Position numbers and translations under genes: made by a program. This document shows, piece by piece, positions 1 through 7,898 of a DNA stretch of 63,714 nt. This DNA comes from Faecalispora jeddahensis (GTDB taxonomy: Bacteria > Bacillota > Clostridia > Oscillospirales > Acutalibacteraceae). Location: assembly GCF_000577335.1 (NCBI RefSeq), contig NZ_CBYL010000018.1, positions 1 through 63,714 on the forward strand. The letters are read 5' to 3'. The first letter of the stretch is position 1, and every line of letters starts with the position of its first letter. The notes under the pieces are model-generated. The model had not been told where the DNA came from. It was given only the letters and a program-made list of their open reading frames with translations, and did not search any database.

Positions 1-784
1 GTGTCTGCACCAGGTTCGGCTTGATCGCATCCTTCAGCAGAGCGCACATCGCGCCCTCTGCCTTGAGCTGAGCAGCGGTGACAGGCTCTTCGTTGTAAGT
101 ATAGCCGATGATCATTTTGCCAAGGCGCTCTTTCATATCGCTGATGGAAGAGGACAGGCACAGAACCGCCATGATCTCGGAAGCGACGGTGATGTCGTAG
201 CTGTCTTCACGGGTGACGCCGTTGGTGCGTGGGCCAAGGCCGTCCACAATGCTGCGCAGCTGACGGTCGTTCATATCGACAACGCGCTTCCAGGTGATGC
301 GCTTGGGATCGATGCGCAGCTCGTTGCCCTGATAAATGTGGTTATCCAGCAGAGCGGCCAGCAGGTTGTTCGCCGCGCCGATCGCGTGGAAGTCGCCGGT
401 AAAGTGCAGGTTGATGTCTTCCATCGGGACGACCTGAGCATATCCGCCGCCGGCCGCGCCGCCCTTTACGCCGAATACCGGGCCGAGGGAGGGTTCACGC
501 AGGGCAACAATCGCCTTTTTGCCGATGTGGCGCAGGCCGTCGGTCAGGCCGACGCTGGTGGTGGTCTTTCCCTCACCCGCGGGGGTCGGATTGATCGCCG
601 TGACCAGAATCAGTTTGCCATTCGGTTTGTCCGCCAAATCGCCCAGAAGCTTATAGTCTACCTTTGCTTTGTTGCGTCCGTACATCTCCAGGTATTTCTC
701 GTCGATACCCGCGGTCTTTGCAATGTCTCGAATGTCTTTTGCTTCGTACTGCTGTGCAATTTCAATATCACTTTTCAATGACAT
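1..784 (-). CDS. fhs: Formate-tetrahydrofolate ligase, 3'-truncated by window edge
   Basis: ATP-dependent formation of 10-formyl-THF from formate and THF in cytosolic one-carbon metabolism. The first 261 residues are visible of a family normally about 555 long; the rest lies left of the window. The P-loop [12 protein letters not shown] sits at residues 66-77 and is followed by [20 protein letters not shown], the usual signature. The ATG at 784 has a GAGAGGTGA ribosome binding site. It follows the SHMT-like gene by 53 bases on the same strand, so the two are probably cotranscribed, as expected for enzymes that load and interconvert one-carbon units. Family identity is clear from the sequence. 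Confidence 0.96.
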   Translation of the reverse strand, partial: MSLKSDIEIAQQYEAKDIRDIAKTAGIDEKYLEMYGRNKAKVDYKLLGDLADKPNGKLILVTAINPTPAGEGKTTTSVGLTDGLRHIGKKAIVALREPSLGPVFGVKGGAAGGGYAQVVPMEDINLHFTGDFHAIGAANNLLAALLDNHIYQGNELRIDPKRITWKRVVDMNDRQLRSIVDGLGPRTNGVTREDSYDITVASEIMAVLCLSSSISDMKERLGKMIIGYTYNEEPVTAAQLKAEGAMCALLKDAIKPNLVQT

Positions 785-837
785 ACTGTTCACCTCTCGG
801 AATGTTTTATTATCTCTTACGATCAGTGCCCTGTGGG

Positions 838-2160
838 TCATCGGTTGTAATACATTGCCTCAAATTCCTCACGAATGCCGGGAGAAACCCACTCGCTGGA
901 GAACATGGGATGAGAGGTAGCAATTTTGTAGATTTCCTCTTTGATTTCCGCCAGCACCGCAGGGTTATTTTTGTTGTTTAAGGTGCGCCCGAGCAGATGG
1001 CCGATATGTTTCATCTCCTCTTCCTTGGCTCCCCGGGTCGTCATGGTGGGGCTGCCGATGCGCAGGCCGCTGCCAAGGCTCGGGGGAAGCGTATCGTAAG
1101 GGATCATGTTCTTGTTGGCGACGATTCCCACGCTGCTCAGCAAATCTTCCGCTTCCTGACCGTTGGCGATCACCGGGGTGACATCCAGCATCACCATGTG
1201 GGTATCGGTTCCGCCGGTGATGATGCGCATGCCTTCCTCCTGGCAGCCCTGTGCCAGAGCCTTGGCGTTCGCACAGACCTGATGGGCGTATGTCTTGAAT
1301 TCGGGCTGAAGCAGCTCGAGGAACAGAACGCCGCGTGCAGCCAGCATATCGCCTTTGGGGCCGCCCTGCAGTCTGGGGAACACACCGCGGTCAAGTTTGG
1401 CTGCGAGTTCCTCCCTGCAAAGAATCACGCCGCATCCGCGCGGGCCGCGCAGTGTTTTCTGGGTGGACATCGTGACAACATCGGCATACGGCACCGGGCT
1501 GGGGATCGCGCCGCCTGCGATCAGACCACAGTCATGCGCGCAGTCGACCCAGAAATAGGCGCCGACCTCATCGCAAATCTCACGGAATGCTTTGTAATCG
1601 ATCGCACGGGGATAAGAGGAAGCGCCGGTCACGATCAGCTTGGGTTTGTTTTCGAGGGCCATCTGGCGCACCTGATCCATATCGATCATTCCGGTTTCCT
1701 TATCCACACCATAGTGCAGAGCGTTGAAATTGCGGCCGCTGTAATGGAATTTCGCGCCATGGCTCAAATGTCCGCCGTTGTCCAGCGTCAGACCCAGGAA
1801 GGTATCGCCGGGATTCAGCAGGCCAGTTAAAACCGCCATGTTCGCAATGGTTGCGTTGCCGGACTGGATATTGGCATGTTCCGCGCCAAAGGCCTTTTTC
1901 ACGCGTTCAATGGCCAGAATCTCTGCCTGATCGGAAAGCTGGCATCCGCCGACAAAGCGTTTGCCAGGGTAGCCTTCGGTATTCTTGTTTGTAAAGACGG
2001 AACCTTCCAGACAAGAGGCCAAGGGAGAAACCACATTTTCAGAGGCAATCAGACTGAGTGTTTCGAATTGACGCTTTTCCTCGCGATGGAGTAAGTCGGC
2101 CATTTCGGGGTCAAAAATGTCGAGAAGCTTCATTGCGTCCTGTTTGGTGGGAATAGACAT
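838..2160 (-). CDS. Divergent serine hydroxymethyltransferase-like PLP enzyme
   Basis: 440-residue fold-type I PLP enzyme of the SHMT family, length normal for GlyA. The PLP lysine is K235 in [11 protein letters not shown], and D206 in VDCAHD is kept. Compared from memory with E. coli GlyA, several catalytic positions differ: Tyr55 is Asn60, Tyr64-Tyr65 are Phe69-Val70, His126 is Asn128, His228 before the lysine is Gln234, and the HSGSQAN stretch reads SGNATIAN. Glu62 (E. coli Glu57) and the TEGYPGKR loop remain. It may therefore be a specialised aldolase or transaldolase rather than a standard serine-glycine enzyme. Its place directly upstream of fhs argues for a one-carbon role. Start ATG 2160 has a GAAAGGAG site. 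Confidence 0.85.
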   Translation of the reverse strand: MSIPTKQDAMKLLDIFDPEMADLLHREEKRQFETLSLIASENVVSPLASCLEGSVFTNKNTEGYPGKRFVGGCQLSDQAEILAIERVKKAFGAEHANIQSGNATIANMAVLTGLLNPGDTFLGLTLDNGGHLSHGAKFHYSGRNFNALHYGVDKETGMIDMDQVRQMALENKPKLIVTGASSYPRAIDYKAFREICDEVGAYFWVDCAHDCGLIAGGAIPSPVPYADVVTMSTQKTLRGPRGCGVILCREELAAKLDRGVFPRLQGGPKGDMLAARGVLFLELLQPEFKTYAHQVCANAKALAQGCQEEGMRIITGGTDTHMVMLDVTPVIANGQEAEDLLSSVGIVANKNMIPYDTLPPSLGSGLRIGSPTMTTRGAKEEEMKHIGHLLGRTLNNKNNPAVLAEIKEEIYKIATSHPMFSSEWVSPGIREEFEAMYYNR

Positions 2161-2221
2161 AGAGAAAAACTCCTTTCAAAATAAAAAATATTGGATATTG
2201 GGAAATGATCGGTGAAAAAAC

Positions 2222-2268
2222 AAAAAGGAAGATCACATCTGAATAAAAATTCAAATCTGATCTTCCTT
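2222..2268 (-). terminator. Rho-independent terminator or attenuator ahead of the SHMT-like gene
   Basis: On the minus strand, AAGGAAGATC pairs with GATCTTCCTT around an AT-rich inner stem, followed by TTTTTGTTTTTT. It lies after the DUF3870 gene and about 60 bases before the SHMT-like start codon. I see no convincing promoter between hairpin and start, so it may be an internal attenuator of a DUF3870-SHMT-fhs transcript. Confidence 0.8.
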
Positions 2269-2342
2269 AAATCGAGTACCCAAGGTTTTTGGTCACCCTT
2301 TAAAAAAGAGGCTATTCAATTTTTATATTTCCTAAAACAAAA

Positions 2343-2669
2343 TTAAAGCTCTTTCATTGACATCTGGTAACGATTCTGCGCGTCACGCAAAGCAACAATT
2401 AACGCTTTTTGAGAAAGCGCCAAAAAGCGTTTCTGAATGGTCTCAATCATTTCATCCATATCTGTAATGATATTTTTGCCAATCAGAAGCTGACGGACAA
2501 ACTCAATGGTTTCAGCCATCACCATATTACAGCTAAGACTGATGATAGTATCGCTATGCATGTCTATAATCAGACTCAAAGAAAACGTTCCGTACATCGC
2601 GTTGATCGCATCCGTTTTACCGATTTGCGCAACGCCGGTTACAAAGACGGAAGACTTCGGATAATACAT
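2343..2669 (-). CDS. DUF3870 family protein
   Basis: 108 residues, no signal peptide or membrane segment. The pattern SSVFVTGVAQIGK, then SLIIDMHSDTIISLSCNMVM, FVRQLLIGKN and QKALIVALRDAQNRYQ matches DUF3870, a small cytosolic family of unknown function from Clostridia, often near metabolic genes. ATG 2669 is preceded by GAGGAGA. A near-consensus promoter lies 160 bases upstream and a hairpin terminator follows, so it can be its own unit or the first gene ahead of the SHMT-like gene and fhs. Function is unknown. Confidence 0.8.
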   Translation of the reverse strand: MYYPKSSVFVTGVAQIGKTDAINAMYGTFSLSLIIDMHSDTIISLSCNMVMAETIEFVRQLLIGKNIITDMDEMIETIQKRFLALSQKALIVALRDAQNRYQMSMKEL

Positions 2670-2828
2670 CTGCTTTGTTTTCTCCTCATCTGTTTTGAAG
2701 GGCTTGCGAAAAGAGCACTTGTTCCTAAAATTCTAAGCAAGAATGAATCAGCGGCAAATTTTATTGTGCGCTTCACTTATCACAGTTCCAAGAGGATATC
2801 TTAGAACCAATAAGCTTAATTCGCGCTT

Positions 2829-2857
2829 ATTCTAGCATGGCGAACTAAAAATGTCAA
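2829..2857 (-). promoter_or_regulatory. Sigma-A promoter for the DUF3870 gene
   Basis: Minus strand -35 TTGACA (2857-2852), 17-base spacer, -10 TAGAAT (2834-2829). It gives a leader of about 150 bases before the ATG at 2669, in which I recognise no known riboswitch. Confidence 0.8.
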
Positions 2858-3140
2858 TATGAATCAAAACCACAGCAAGAATTGTCAGTAATTAGATATT
2901 TAGCGAAGACATGTCAAAGCCTGCGCCCTGATTGAGCTATGAGGATACCGACTTCTTGCTGGGCTTATACCCTTTTCTTCGCATCAGGACAAATAAGTCA
3001 AGCTTGCGGTATGGACAAACTGAGTTAATATTTTTTCGGCAAAAGCGTAGATTGAAAGACGTACGTATTTGTCGTGAGTCGAATTTCTACGTGTATTCTA
3101 TTTTTACCTGTTTCTCTATAATTTTCTGGATTTTCCAAAA
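2858..3140. other. Intergenic stretch with no recognised feature
   Basis: AT-rich gap between the DUF3870 promoter and the tRNA terminator. A short open frame on the plus strand near 2932-3156 has a TTG start, no ribosome binding site and no family resemblance I can name; I do not call it a gene. Confidence 0.5.
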
Positions 3141-3187
3141 TAAAAAAACGCATTAAATAACCCCAAATGGCTATCTAATGCGTTTTT
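3141..3187 (-). terminator. Terminator of the tRNA-Gln/tRNA-Pro unit
   Basis: Minus strand ACGCATTAGATAGCC pairs with GGTTATTTAATGCGT, then a run of seven T (TTTTTTTATTTT). It starts five bases after the encoded CCA of tRNA-Pro. Confidence 0.9.
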
Positions 3188-3191
3188 TCAA

Positions 3192-3268
<77 letters not shown>

Positions 3269-3296
3269 AAAAAGCTAGCCTCGGTTTCCCGAGGCT
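3269..3296 (-). terminator. Terminator-like hairpin between two tRNA genes
   Basis: Minus strand AGCCTCGG-GAAA-CCGAGGCT, an 8-bp perfect stem with a GNRA loop, then AGCTTTTT running directly into the 5' end of tRNA-Pro. It may reduce read-through from tRNA-Gln or mark a processing site. Confidence 0.6.
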
Positions 3297-3299
3297 ATA

Positions 3300-3373
3300 T
3301 GGCTGCGGAACTAGGATTTGAACCCAGACAAACAGAGTCAGAGTCTGTCGTGCTACCATTACACAATTCCGCA
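3300..3373 (-). tRNA. tRNA-Gln(CTG)
   Basis: 74 bases with encoded CCA. U1-A72 and discriminator G73 are the usual glutamine identity features. Anticodon stem ACAGA/TCTGT with loop CTCTGAC gives CTG. It is upstream of tRNA-Pro on the same strand. Confidence 0.96.
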
Positions 3374-3405
3374 TCAATATTTAATTGCCAGAAGCAACGT
3401 CATTT

Positions 3406-3433
3406 ATTATAGCAAAATTCCAACGAATGTCAA
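3406..3433 (-). promoter_or_regulatory. Promoter of the tRNA unit
   Basis: Minus strand -35 TTGACA (3433-3428), 16-base spacer, consensus -10 TATAAT (3411-3406), 33 bases before tRNA-Gln. Confidence 0.88.
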
Positions 3434-3565
3434 TAGGTTTCTAAAAAAATCTATTGAAAATTTGAATGTTTTTGAATTTTATCCAACAGAAAAAAGGAAT
3501 TCTGTCGTTTCCGCGGCAAAGCGATACACCCCCAGATAAAACAAAACTGATTGCTGCCATATCCC

Positions 3566-3592
3566 GCCGGGTACGCTGTTAGCATACCCGGC
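3566..3592. repeat. Intergenic palindrome, copy 1 of a two-copy motif
   Basis: GCCGGGTA and TACCCGGC form an 8-bp stem around CGCTGTTAGCA. A related palindrome lies at 37455-37480 between miaB and ylbF; both contain GGGTAC-CTGT-TTAGCAT in the same order. No T tract follows, so it is not a good terminator. Confidence 0.5.
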
Positions 3593-3651
3593 AAAACCCG
3601 TGCTCATTCGGCGGAAGTTCCAATTTTACCGGGTGCGGACTTCCGGGTTTT
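3593..3651 (-). other. Two-tier hairpin after the flavoprotein operon
   Basis: Outer stem AAAACCCG/CGGGTTTT encloses an inner GGAAGT/ACTTCC stem. On the minus strand the outer stem ends in CGGGTTTTGCC, 18 bases after the flavoprotein stop codon. It is a plausible weak terminator for the 6.5-3.7 kb operon. Confidence 0.45.
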
Positions 3652-3668
3652 ACAGGATCAAAATCTGA

Positions 3669-5267
3669 TTATCCTTCTTTGGGCGAGGTCAGCACGGCCT
3701 CCGCGCTCCGGATTCCGTCCACTGCCGCGGATACGATGCCGCCCGCGTAACCGGCGCCCTCCCCGCAGGGATACAGCCCGCCGAGAGTGACCGACTGGCC
3801 GTCGGCCCCGCGCGTCAGCCGCACCGGGGAAGAGCTGCGGGTTTCCACACCCGTCAGAACCGCGTCCGGATGGGCAAATCCACGCAGCCTGCGATCCATC
3901 AGCAAAATCCCCTGCCGCATCGATTCTACGGCGTAAGACGGCAGACAACCCGACAAATCCGCCGGGACCACGCCGGGCTGGTAGCTGGGGGCCGTACCGA
4001 ACGAATCCGACGCTTTGCCTTTCAGAAAATCGCCGACGCGCTGGGCAGGGGCACGGTAATCCCCGCCGCCCAGATGAAACGCCGCCTCTTCCCACCTTCT
4101 CTGGAACCACATGCCCGCGAGCGGATGCGTGGTTTCAAAATCTGCGGAGGACACGCCGACGAGCAGGGCGGAGTTTGCATTCTTTTCGTCACGCGCCCAA
4201 CGGCTCATTCCGTTCGTCACCAACCGCCCGGGCTCCGAGGCAGCTGCGACGACCTGACCGCCGGGGCACATGCAGAAGGTGTACACGCCCCGGCCGTTTT
4301 CCAGATGCACCGCAAGCTTGTAATCCGCCGCTCCCAGCGCGGGATGCTCCGCAAATGCGCCATACTGCGCACGGTTGATGGCCGCCTGCGGATGCTCAAT
4401 GCGTGCGCCGATGGAAAAGGGTTTCTGCTCCATCGCCACGCCCTGCTCCAGCAGACCTTCAAAGGTATCGCGCGCGCTGTGGCCGATCGCCAGGATCACA
4501 TGGTGTGTATCCAGCTGCTGGCGTTCCCCGTCGTGCTCTACGATGACGCCCGTCGCCCTGCCTTGCACCGATACGATCTCGACCAGCTTTGTTTCAAACC
4601 GGATTTCTCCGCCCAGCTCTATGATCTGTCCGCGGATCTTCTTTACGATCCCCGGCAGCAAATCGGTACCGACATGCGGTTTCGCGTCATACAGAATCTC
4701 TTCCGGCGCGCCGGCCTTGACCAGCTCCTCGAACACTTTGCCTGCACGGCCGTCTTTGGTGCCGGTGTTCAGCTTGCCGTCCGAAAAGGTTCCGGCGCCG
4801 CCCTCACCGAACTGCACATTCGTTTCGGGATTCAGAGCGCCGCCTTTCCAGAAAGCATCCACCTGCTGTGTGCGCTTGTCCGCATCCGCTCCGCGCTCGA
4901 TCACAATGGGGCGCTGCCCTGCCTGCGCCAGAATCAGCGCGGCAAACATCCCTGCAGGCCCAAAGCCCACAACGACCGGCCGCTTCCCCAGCCTGCGGCA
5001 GGGCGGCAGTTCATAGCTGTACGGCTGAAAGCGGGAAATCTTCGCGCCGCCGCACCGGGACAAAACTGTTTCTTCCCCGCTTTCCAGCGTTACGCCGACG
5101 GTATATTGGAAGTGAACATCCTGCTTTTTTCGGGCGTCCACCGATTTTTTCAAAATGGTCAGGGAATCGATCTGCTGCTCCGGCAGGGAAAGCCGGGCCG
5201 CCGCCTGCCGCAAAAGTTCTCCCTCCCCCGCGGAAAGGGGCAGGGCGATCTCTGAAATTCGAATCAT
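3669..5267 (-). CDS. FAD-dependent dehydrogenase, COG2509 type
   Basis: 532-residue NAD(P)/FAD-dependent oxidoreductase family protein. A short N-terminal RNA-binding-like region (IRISEIALPL) precedes the Rossmann FAD motif VVVGFGPAGMFAALILAQAG and IVIERGADADKR. Later come GGAGTFSDGKLNTGTKD and the C-terminal GLYPCGEGAGYAGGIVSAA, all typical of COG2509. The physiological substrate of this family is not established. The ATG at 5267 overlaps the upstream stop codon (ATGA) and has an AAAGGAGGAAAA site, so translation is coupled to the preceding BaiN-type flavoprotein. Probably a cytosolic flavoprotein. Confidence 0.85.
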   Translation of the reverse strand: MIRISEIALPLSAGEGELLRQAAARLSLPEQQIDSLTILKKSVDARKKQDVHFQYTVGVTLESGEETVLSRCGGAKISRFQPYSYELPPCRRLGKRPVVVGFGPAGMFAALILAQAGQRPIVIERGADADKRTQQVDAFWKGGALNPETNVQFGEGGAGTFSDGKLNTGTKDGRAGKVFEELVKAGAPEEILYDAKPHVGTDLLPGIVKKIRGQIIELGGEIRFETKLVEIVSVQGRATGVIVEHDGERQQLDTHHVILAIGHSARDTFEGLLEQGVAMEQKPFSIGARIEHPQAAINRAQYGAFAEHPALGAADYKLAVHLENGRGVYTFCMCPGGQVVAAASEPGRLVTNGMSRWARDEKNANSALLVGVSSADFETTHPLAGMWFQRRWEEAAFHLGGGDYRAPAQRVGDFLKGKASDSFGTAPSYQPGVVPADLSGCLPSYAVESMRQGILLMDRRLRGFAHPDAVLTGVETRSSSPVRLTRGADGQSVTLGGLYPCGEGAGYAGGIVSAAVDGIRSAEAVLTSPKEG

Positions 5268-6547
5268 GCGTTTTCCTCCTTTGCCGCCATAGCGGCGCTT
5301 CTGCCGGCTGCCATGCCGCTGATCCACGCCCAGTGCAGATTAAAGCCGCCGCAGTCTCCATCCACATTCAGCTGCTCCCCAGCCAGATAAACGCCGGAGC
5401 TGATGCGTGATTCCATGGACGGAAGAAACAGTTCCGCAAGCGGTACTCCGCCCGCCGTCACCTGTGCATACTGCCAGGGCAGCGTGCCTGTGACTGGGAA
5501 GGCCCAGCCCTTAAGCACACCGGCCACCGTTTTCAACCACGGGCCGCCGAGACTGCCTGCCGGTTCTCCGGTTTTTTCGGAAAGGGCGGACGCCATCACC
5601 TGCTGGCCCACGCGCTTGGGCAGCACGCCAAACAGCAAGTCTCTTGCCGCAAGCTGCGGATAAATGGACGCCAGACAGCGCAGCAGCTCGCAGACCTCCT
5701 GAAAAGAGGATTCCGGCAAAAGGTCCACTGCAAGCTGCACATTTTTACAGGGTTTGCCCTGAACGGTTTTGGACGCGGCATACTCCGCCGCCAGCCGCGA
5801 CAACTGGAATACACAGACACCGGATAAGCCGCGCTCCGTGAACTGGATTTCTCCTTCTTCCTGCCGCACTGCATGTCCGTCCGCCAGAAAGCGGACGGCG
5901 CCTGAACAGCGCACGCCCTTGAGCGCCCGGACCCTCGCCTGCGGCACTGTCACCTGCACCAGCGCGGGGAGCAGCGCAGTCTGACTGTGGCCGAGCTGGC
6001 GGGCCAGAGAAATTCCCTGATCCGAACTGATCTGCGGTGAGGCCTTGCCGCCCTGCGCCAGAATCAGCCGGCTCGCCAAAAGGGTTCTGCCATCCTCAAG
6101 GCTCAGCAAATATCCGCTTTTTTGCCGTTTTACCTGAACCACCGCAGCACCGCACAGCTCTTCCCCGCCCTGCTTTTGAAAGAACAGACGCAGCGCGTCC
6201 AACACAGCGGAGGCCTGCCCGTTTTGCGGGTATACCCGGCCCTGCTCCTCTTCCCGGCAGAAAAGGCCCATCGCTTCAAATTGCTGCAATACCTCTGCCG
6301 GTGAAATGGATTCAAACACCTCTCTGGCCAGCGGTGCATCGCCGTGATACACTGGCCAGGCCGCCGACAGATTGGTGATATTGCACCTGCCGTTCCCGGT
6401 AGCCAGCAGTTTTTTCCCCACACGCGGAGCTGCTTCCAACAGGGCTACCTTTCCGCCGCCAAGCAGCTTTGCCGCCTCACCGGCGGCCATCAGCCCTGCC
6501 GCGCCGCCGCCGACAACCGCAATCTCATATTTTGCTGTAATGTCCAT
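5264..6547 (-). CDS. BaiN/HI0933-family flavoprotein
   Basis: 427-residue NAD(P)/FAD-dependent oxidoreductase. FAD-binding IAVVGGGAAGLMAAGEAAKL is at the N-terminus, followed by RVGKKLLATGNGRCNITN, the hallmark of the HI0933/YhiN/BaiN family, and a C-terminal GEQLNVDGDCGGFNLHWAW FAD-contact motif. Members have been linked to bile acid 3-oxo-4,5-dehydro reduction, but most lack an assigned substrate. ATG 6547 has GGGGAGG. It is the first gene of a two-gene operon with the coupled COG2509 protein. The opposing GGDEF gene has its promoter about 95 bases away. Confidence 0.87.
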   Translation of the reverse strand: MDITAKYEIAVVGGGAAGLMAAGEAAKLLGGGKVALLEAAPRVGKKLLATGNGRCNITNLSAAWPVYHGDAPLAREVFESISPAEVLQQFEAMGLFCREEEQGRVYPQNGQASAVLDALRLFFQKQGGEELCGAAVVQVKRQKSGYLLSLEDGRTLLASRLILAQGGKASPQISSDQGISLARQLGHSQTALLPALVQVTVPQARVRALKGVRCSGAVRFLADGHAVRQEEGEIQFTERGLSGVCVFQLSRLAAEYAASKTVQGKPCKNVQLAVDLLPESSFQEVCELLRCLASIYPQLAARDLLFGVLPKRVGQQVMASALSEKTGEPAGSLGGPWLKTVAGVLKGWAFPVTGTLPWQYAQVTAGGVPLAELFLPSMESRISSGVYLAGEQLNVDGDCGGFNLHWAWISGMAAGRSAAMAAKEENA

Positions 6548-6641
6548 ACTGCCTCCCCATGTTATGGCCTGACAGCCCGCAGTCTATCCAATTCTGATAA
6601 AACGAGCTGTTCTCGATTTGCATTTTTTGCTTTTTCATTGC

Positions 6642-6670
6642 TTGTGTCGAAGTAAGGGACATGTTATAAT
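6642..6670 (+). promoter_or_regulatory. Promoter of the GGDEF gene and its structured leader
   Basis: -35 TTGTGT (6642-6647), 17-base spacer, consensus -10 TATAAT (6665-6670). The expected start, near 6677, puts the structured motif at the very 5' end of the transcript. Confidence 0.7.
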
Positions 6671-6678
6671 AATTTCAA

Positions 6679-6797
6679 TAACCTTACGCCGCATCCCAAA
6701 GCACAGCTTTGGGCGGCTGAGAGAGCATTGAAGCATGATCACATTGTACGGGAAATTGCTTTCATGGCCAAAAATGGCCTTGACTGCCATCATGCTA
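6679..6797 (+). ncRNA. Structured leader RNA, copy A of a two-copy motif
   Basis: Helix 1: GCCG (6688-6691) with CGGC (6714-6717) enclosing CCCAAAGC (6695-6702) with GCTTTGGG (6706-6713), loop ACA. Then a conserved single-stranded tract TGAGAGAGCATTGA. Helix 2: AGCATGAT (6732-6739) with ATCATGCT (6789-6796) around a variable region that includes ATGGCC-AAAA-TGGCC-type pairing. Copy B (16791-16909) has the same layout with compensatory changes in helix 1. It lies between promoter and start codon of the GGDEF gene. I do not recognise it as a known riboswitch class; no terminator follows, so any control would be translational or by RNA stability. Confidence 0.75.
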
Positions 6798-6848
6798 TCA
6801 AATAAAAACAGATCCCATATACCGGAATCGCGCAGAGGTGAAAGCAGA

Positions 6849-7745
6849 ATGTCGGAAATGGAGAATCCCCAGCAACTGATGCAATTTCTTCAGCAATTTG
6901 AAAAGATGTACAATCTGGTCCGTGTTGTTGACCCATTGGCAAAGCGGGTGATTTCCATCACCGGCTGCAGTGCAGAAATGATTGAGGATTCCATCTGCTA
7001 CGAGTTCTGGGAAAAAAACAGCCACTGCGCCAACTGCGTTTCAATGCGTGCCGCCAACGAAAACGATACGTTCGTCAAGATTGAATACAACCAGGATAAA
7101 ATTTTCATGGTGATGGCCACCCCGGTGATTCTGAGCGGCCGCACTTATATTGTGGAGATGCTGAAGGATGTTTCCGAAACCGGCATTGTGCCCGACCTGA
7201 AGGGCAAAAGCGTTGAAGAAATCAACCAGATTATTGAGAGTCTGAACCAGGCCGCCATTACCGACGAGCTTACCCAGGTGTATAACCGGCGCTTTATCAA
7301 TGAAAAGCTGCCGATCGATTTATATGCCGTTGTTCTGAACGGCGGCGTTCTTTCCGCGATCCTGATCGACATTGATGATTTTAAACAGATCAACGATACC
7401 TACGGCCACAGCATGGGCGACAGCGTGCTGCAAAAGGTAGCGGGGATTTTGAAAAGCAATATCCAACGCAAAGGCGACTGGGTCGCGCGGTACGGCGGCG
7501 ACGAATTTCTGGTGGTACTGCCGGATGCCGACCTGAAAAACGCCAGGAAAATCGCAGAGCGGATTCGGCAGCAGGTTGAGCAGGAAACATTTGAGCTTCG
7601 CGGCGGCACCGTTTCTACGACGATCAGCTGCGGCGTCTCCAGCGCCAACCCGGAGGACGGTTCCTCCGCCGTTGATTTTTTCGACCGCCTGGATCAAAAG
7701 CTGTACCAAGGCAAACACAACGGCAAAAATTTCATCTCGAGCTAA
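6849..7745 (+). CDS. Diguanylate cyclase with N-terminal PAS-like domain
   Basis: 298 residues. The N-terminal ~125 look like a PAS-type sensor (VRVVDPLAKRVISITG, then a CxxC pair in HCANC). The GGDEF domain runs from DELTQVYNRRF to the end, with the intact active motif GGDEF at residues 216-220. RKGD five residues upstream matches the RxxD inhibitory c-di-GMP site. The expected product is cyclic di-GMP from two GTP; no transmembrane segment is visible, so it is cytosolic. I chose ATG 6849 because AGAGGTG precedes it; an in-frame ATG at 6735 lies inside the leader RNA. The CxxC pair could bind metal or a redox cofactor (inference). Confidence 0.9.
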   Translation: MSEMENPQQLMQFLQQFEKMYNLVRVVDPLAKRVISITGCSAEMIEDSICYEFWEKNSHCANCVSMRAANENDTFVKIEYNQDKIFMVMATPVILSGRTYIVEMLKDVSETGIVPDLKGKSVEEINQIIESLNQAAITDELTQVYNRRFINEKLPIDLYAVVLNGGVLSAILIDIDDFKQINDTYGHSMGDSVLQKVAGILKSNIQRKGDWVARYGGDEFLVVLPDADLKNARKIAERIRQQVEQETFELRGGTVSTTISCGVSSANPEDGSSAVDFFDRLDQKLYQGKHNGKNFISS

Positions 7746-7850
7746 AGGTTCCTTTTATCATACTTTGCGGATTCTCCGGCCTTATTCATCGTACCGTTCG
7801 CTTCTTCCGCCGCCAAAGGCGAAAATGAAACCTCTATATTACAAATTTGG

Positions 7851-7882
7851 AAAAGGGCAGAAAGCTTTCCGGCTTTCTGCCC
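7851..7882 (-). terminator. Terminator of the 16.5-7.9 kb operon
   Basis: GGGCAGAAAGC/GCTTTCTGCCC, 11-bp perfect stem, followed on the minus strand by TTTTCC. It also sits about 105 bases after the GGDEF stop and may serve both directions. Confidence 0.8.
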
Positions 7883-7898
7883 TTTCGGCATTACGGAA

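Noticed and set aside
997-1830. 277-codon plus-strand frame inside the SHMT-like gene
   Set aside because: Antisense shadow of a gene with clear SHMT motifs; no ribosome binding site and no protein similarity.
2161-2342. THF, ZTP or glycine riboswitch ahead of the SHMT-like gene
   Set aside because: None of the conserved blocks I know for these classes is present; only a terminator hairpin is visible.
2932-3156. 74-codon plus-strand frame in the gap before the tRNAs
   Set aside because: TTG start without ribosome binding site, runs into the tRNA terminator, no recognisable family.
3870-5255. 461-codon plus-strand frame opposite the flavoprotein gene
   Set aside because: Antisense shadow created by GC-rich codons; arginine/histidine-rich with no domain.
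6735-6848. Longer N-terminus for the GGDEF protein
   Set aside because: The in-frame ATG lies within the structured leader and has no ribosome binding site; ATG 6849 does.
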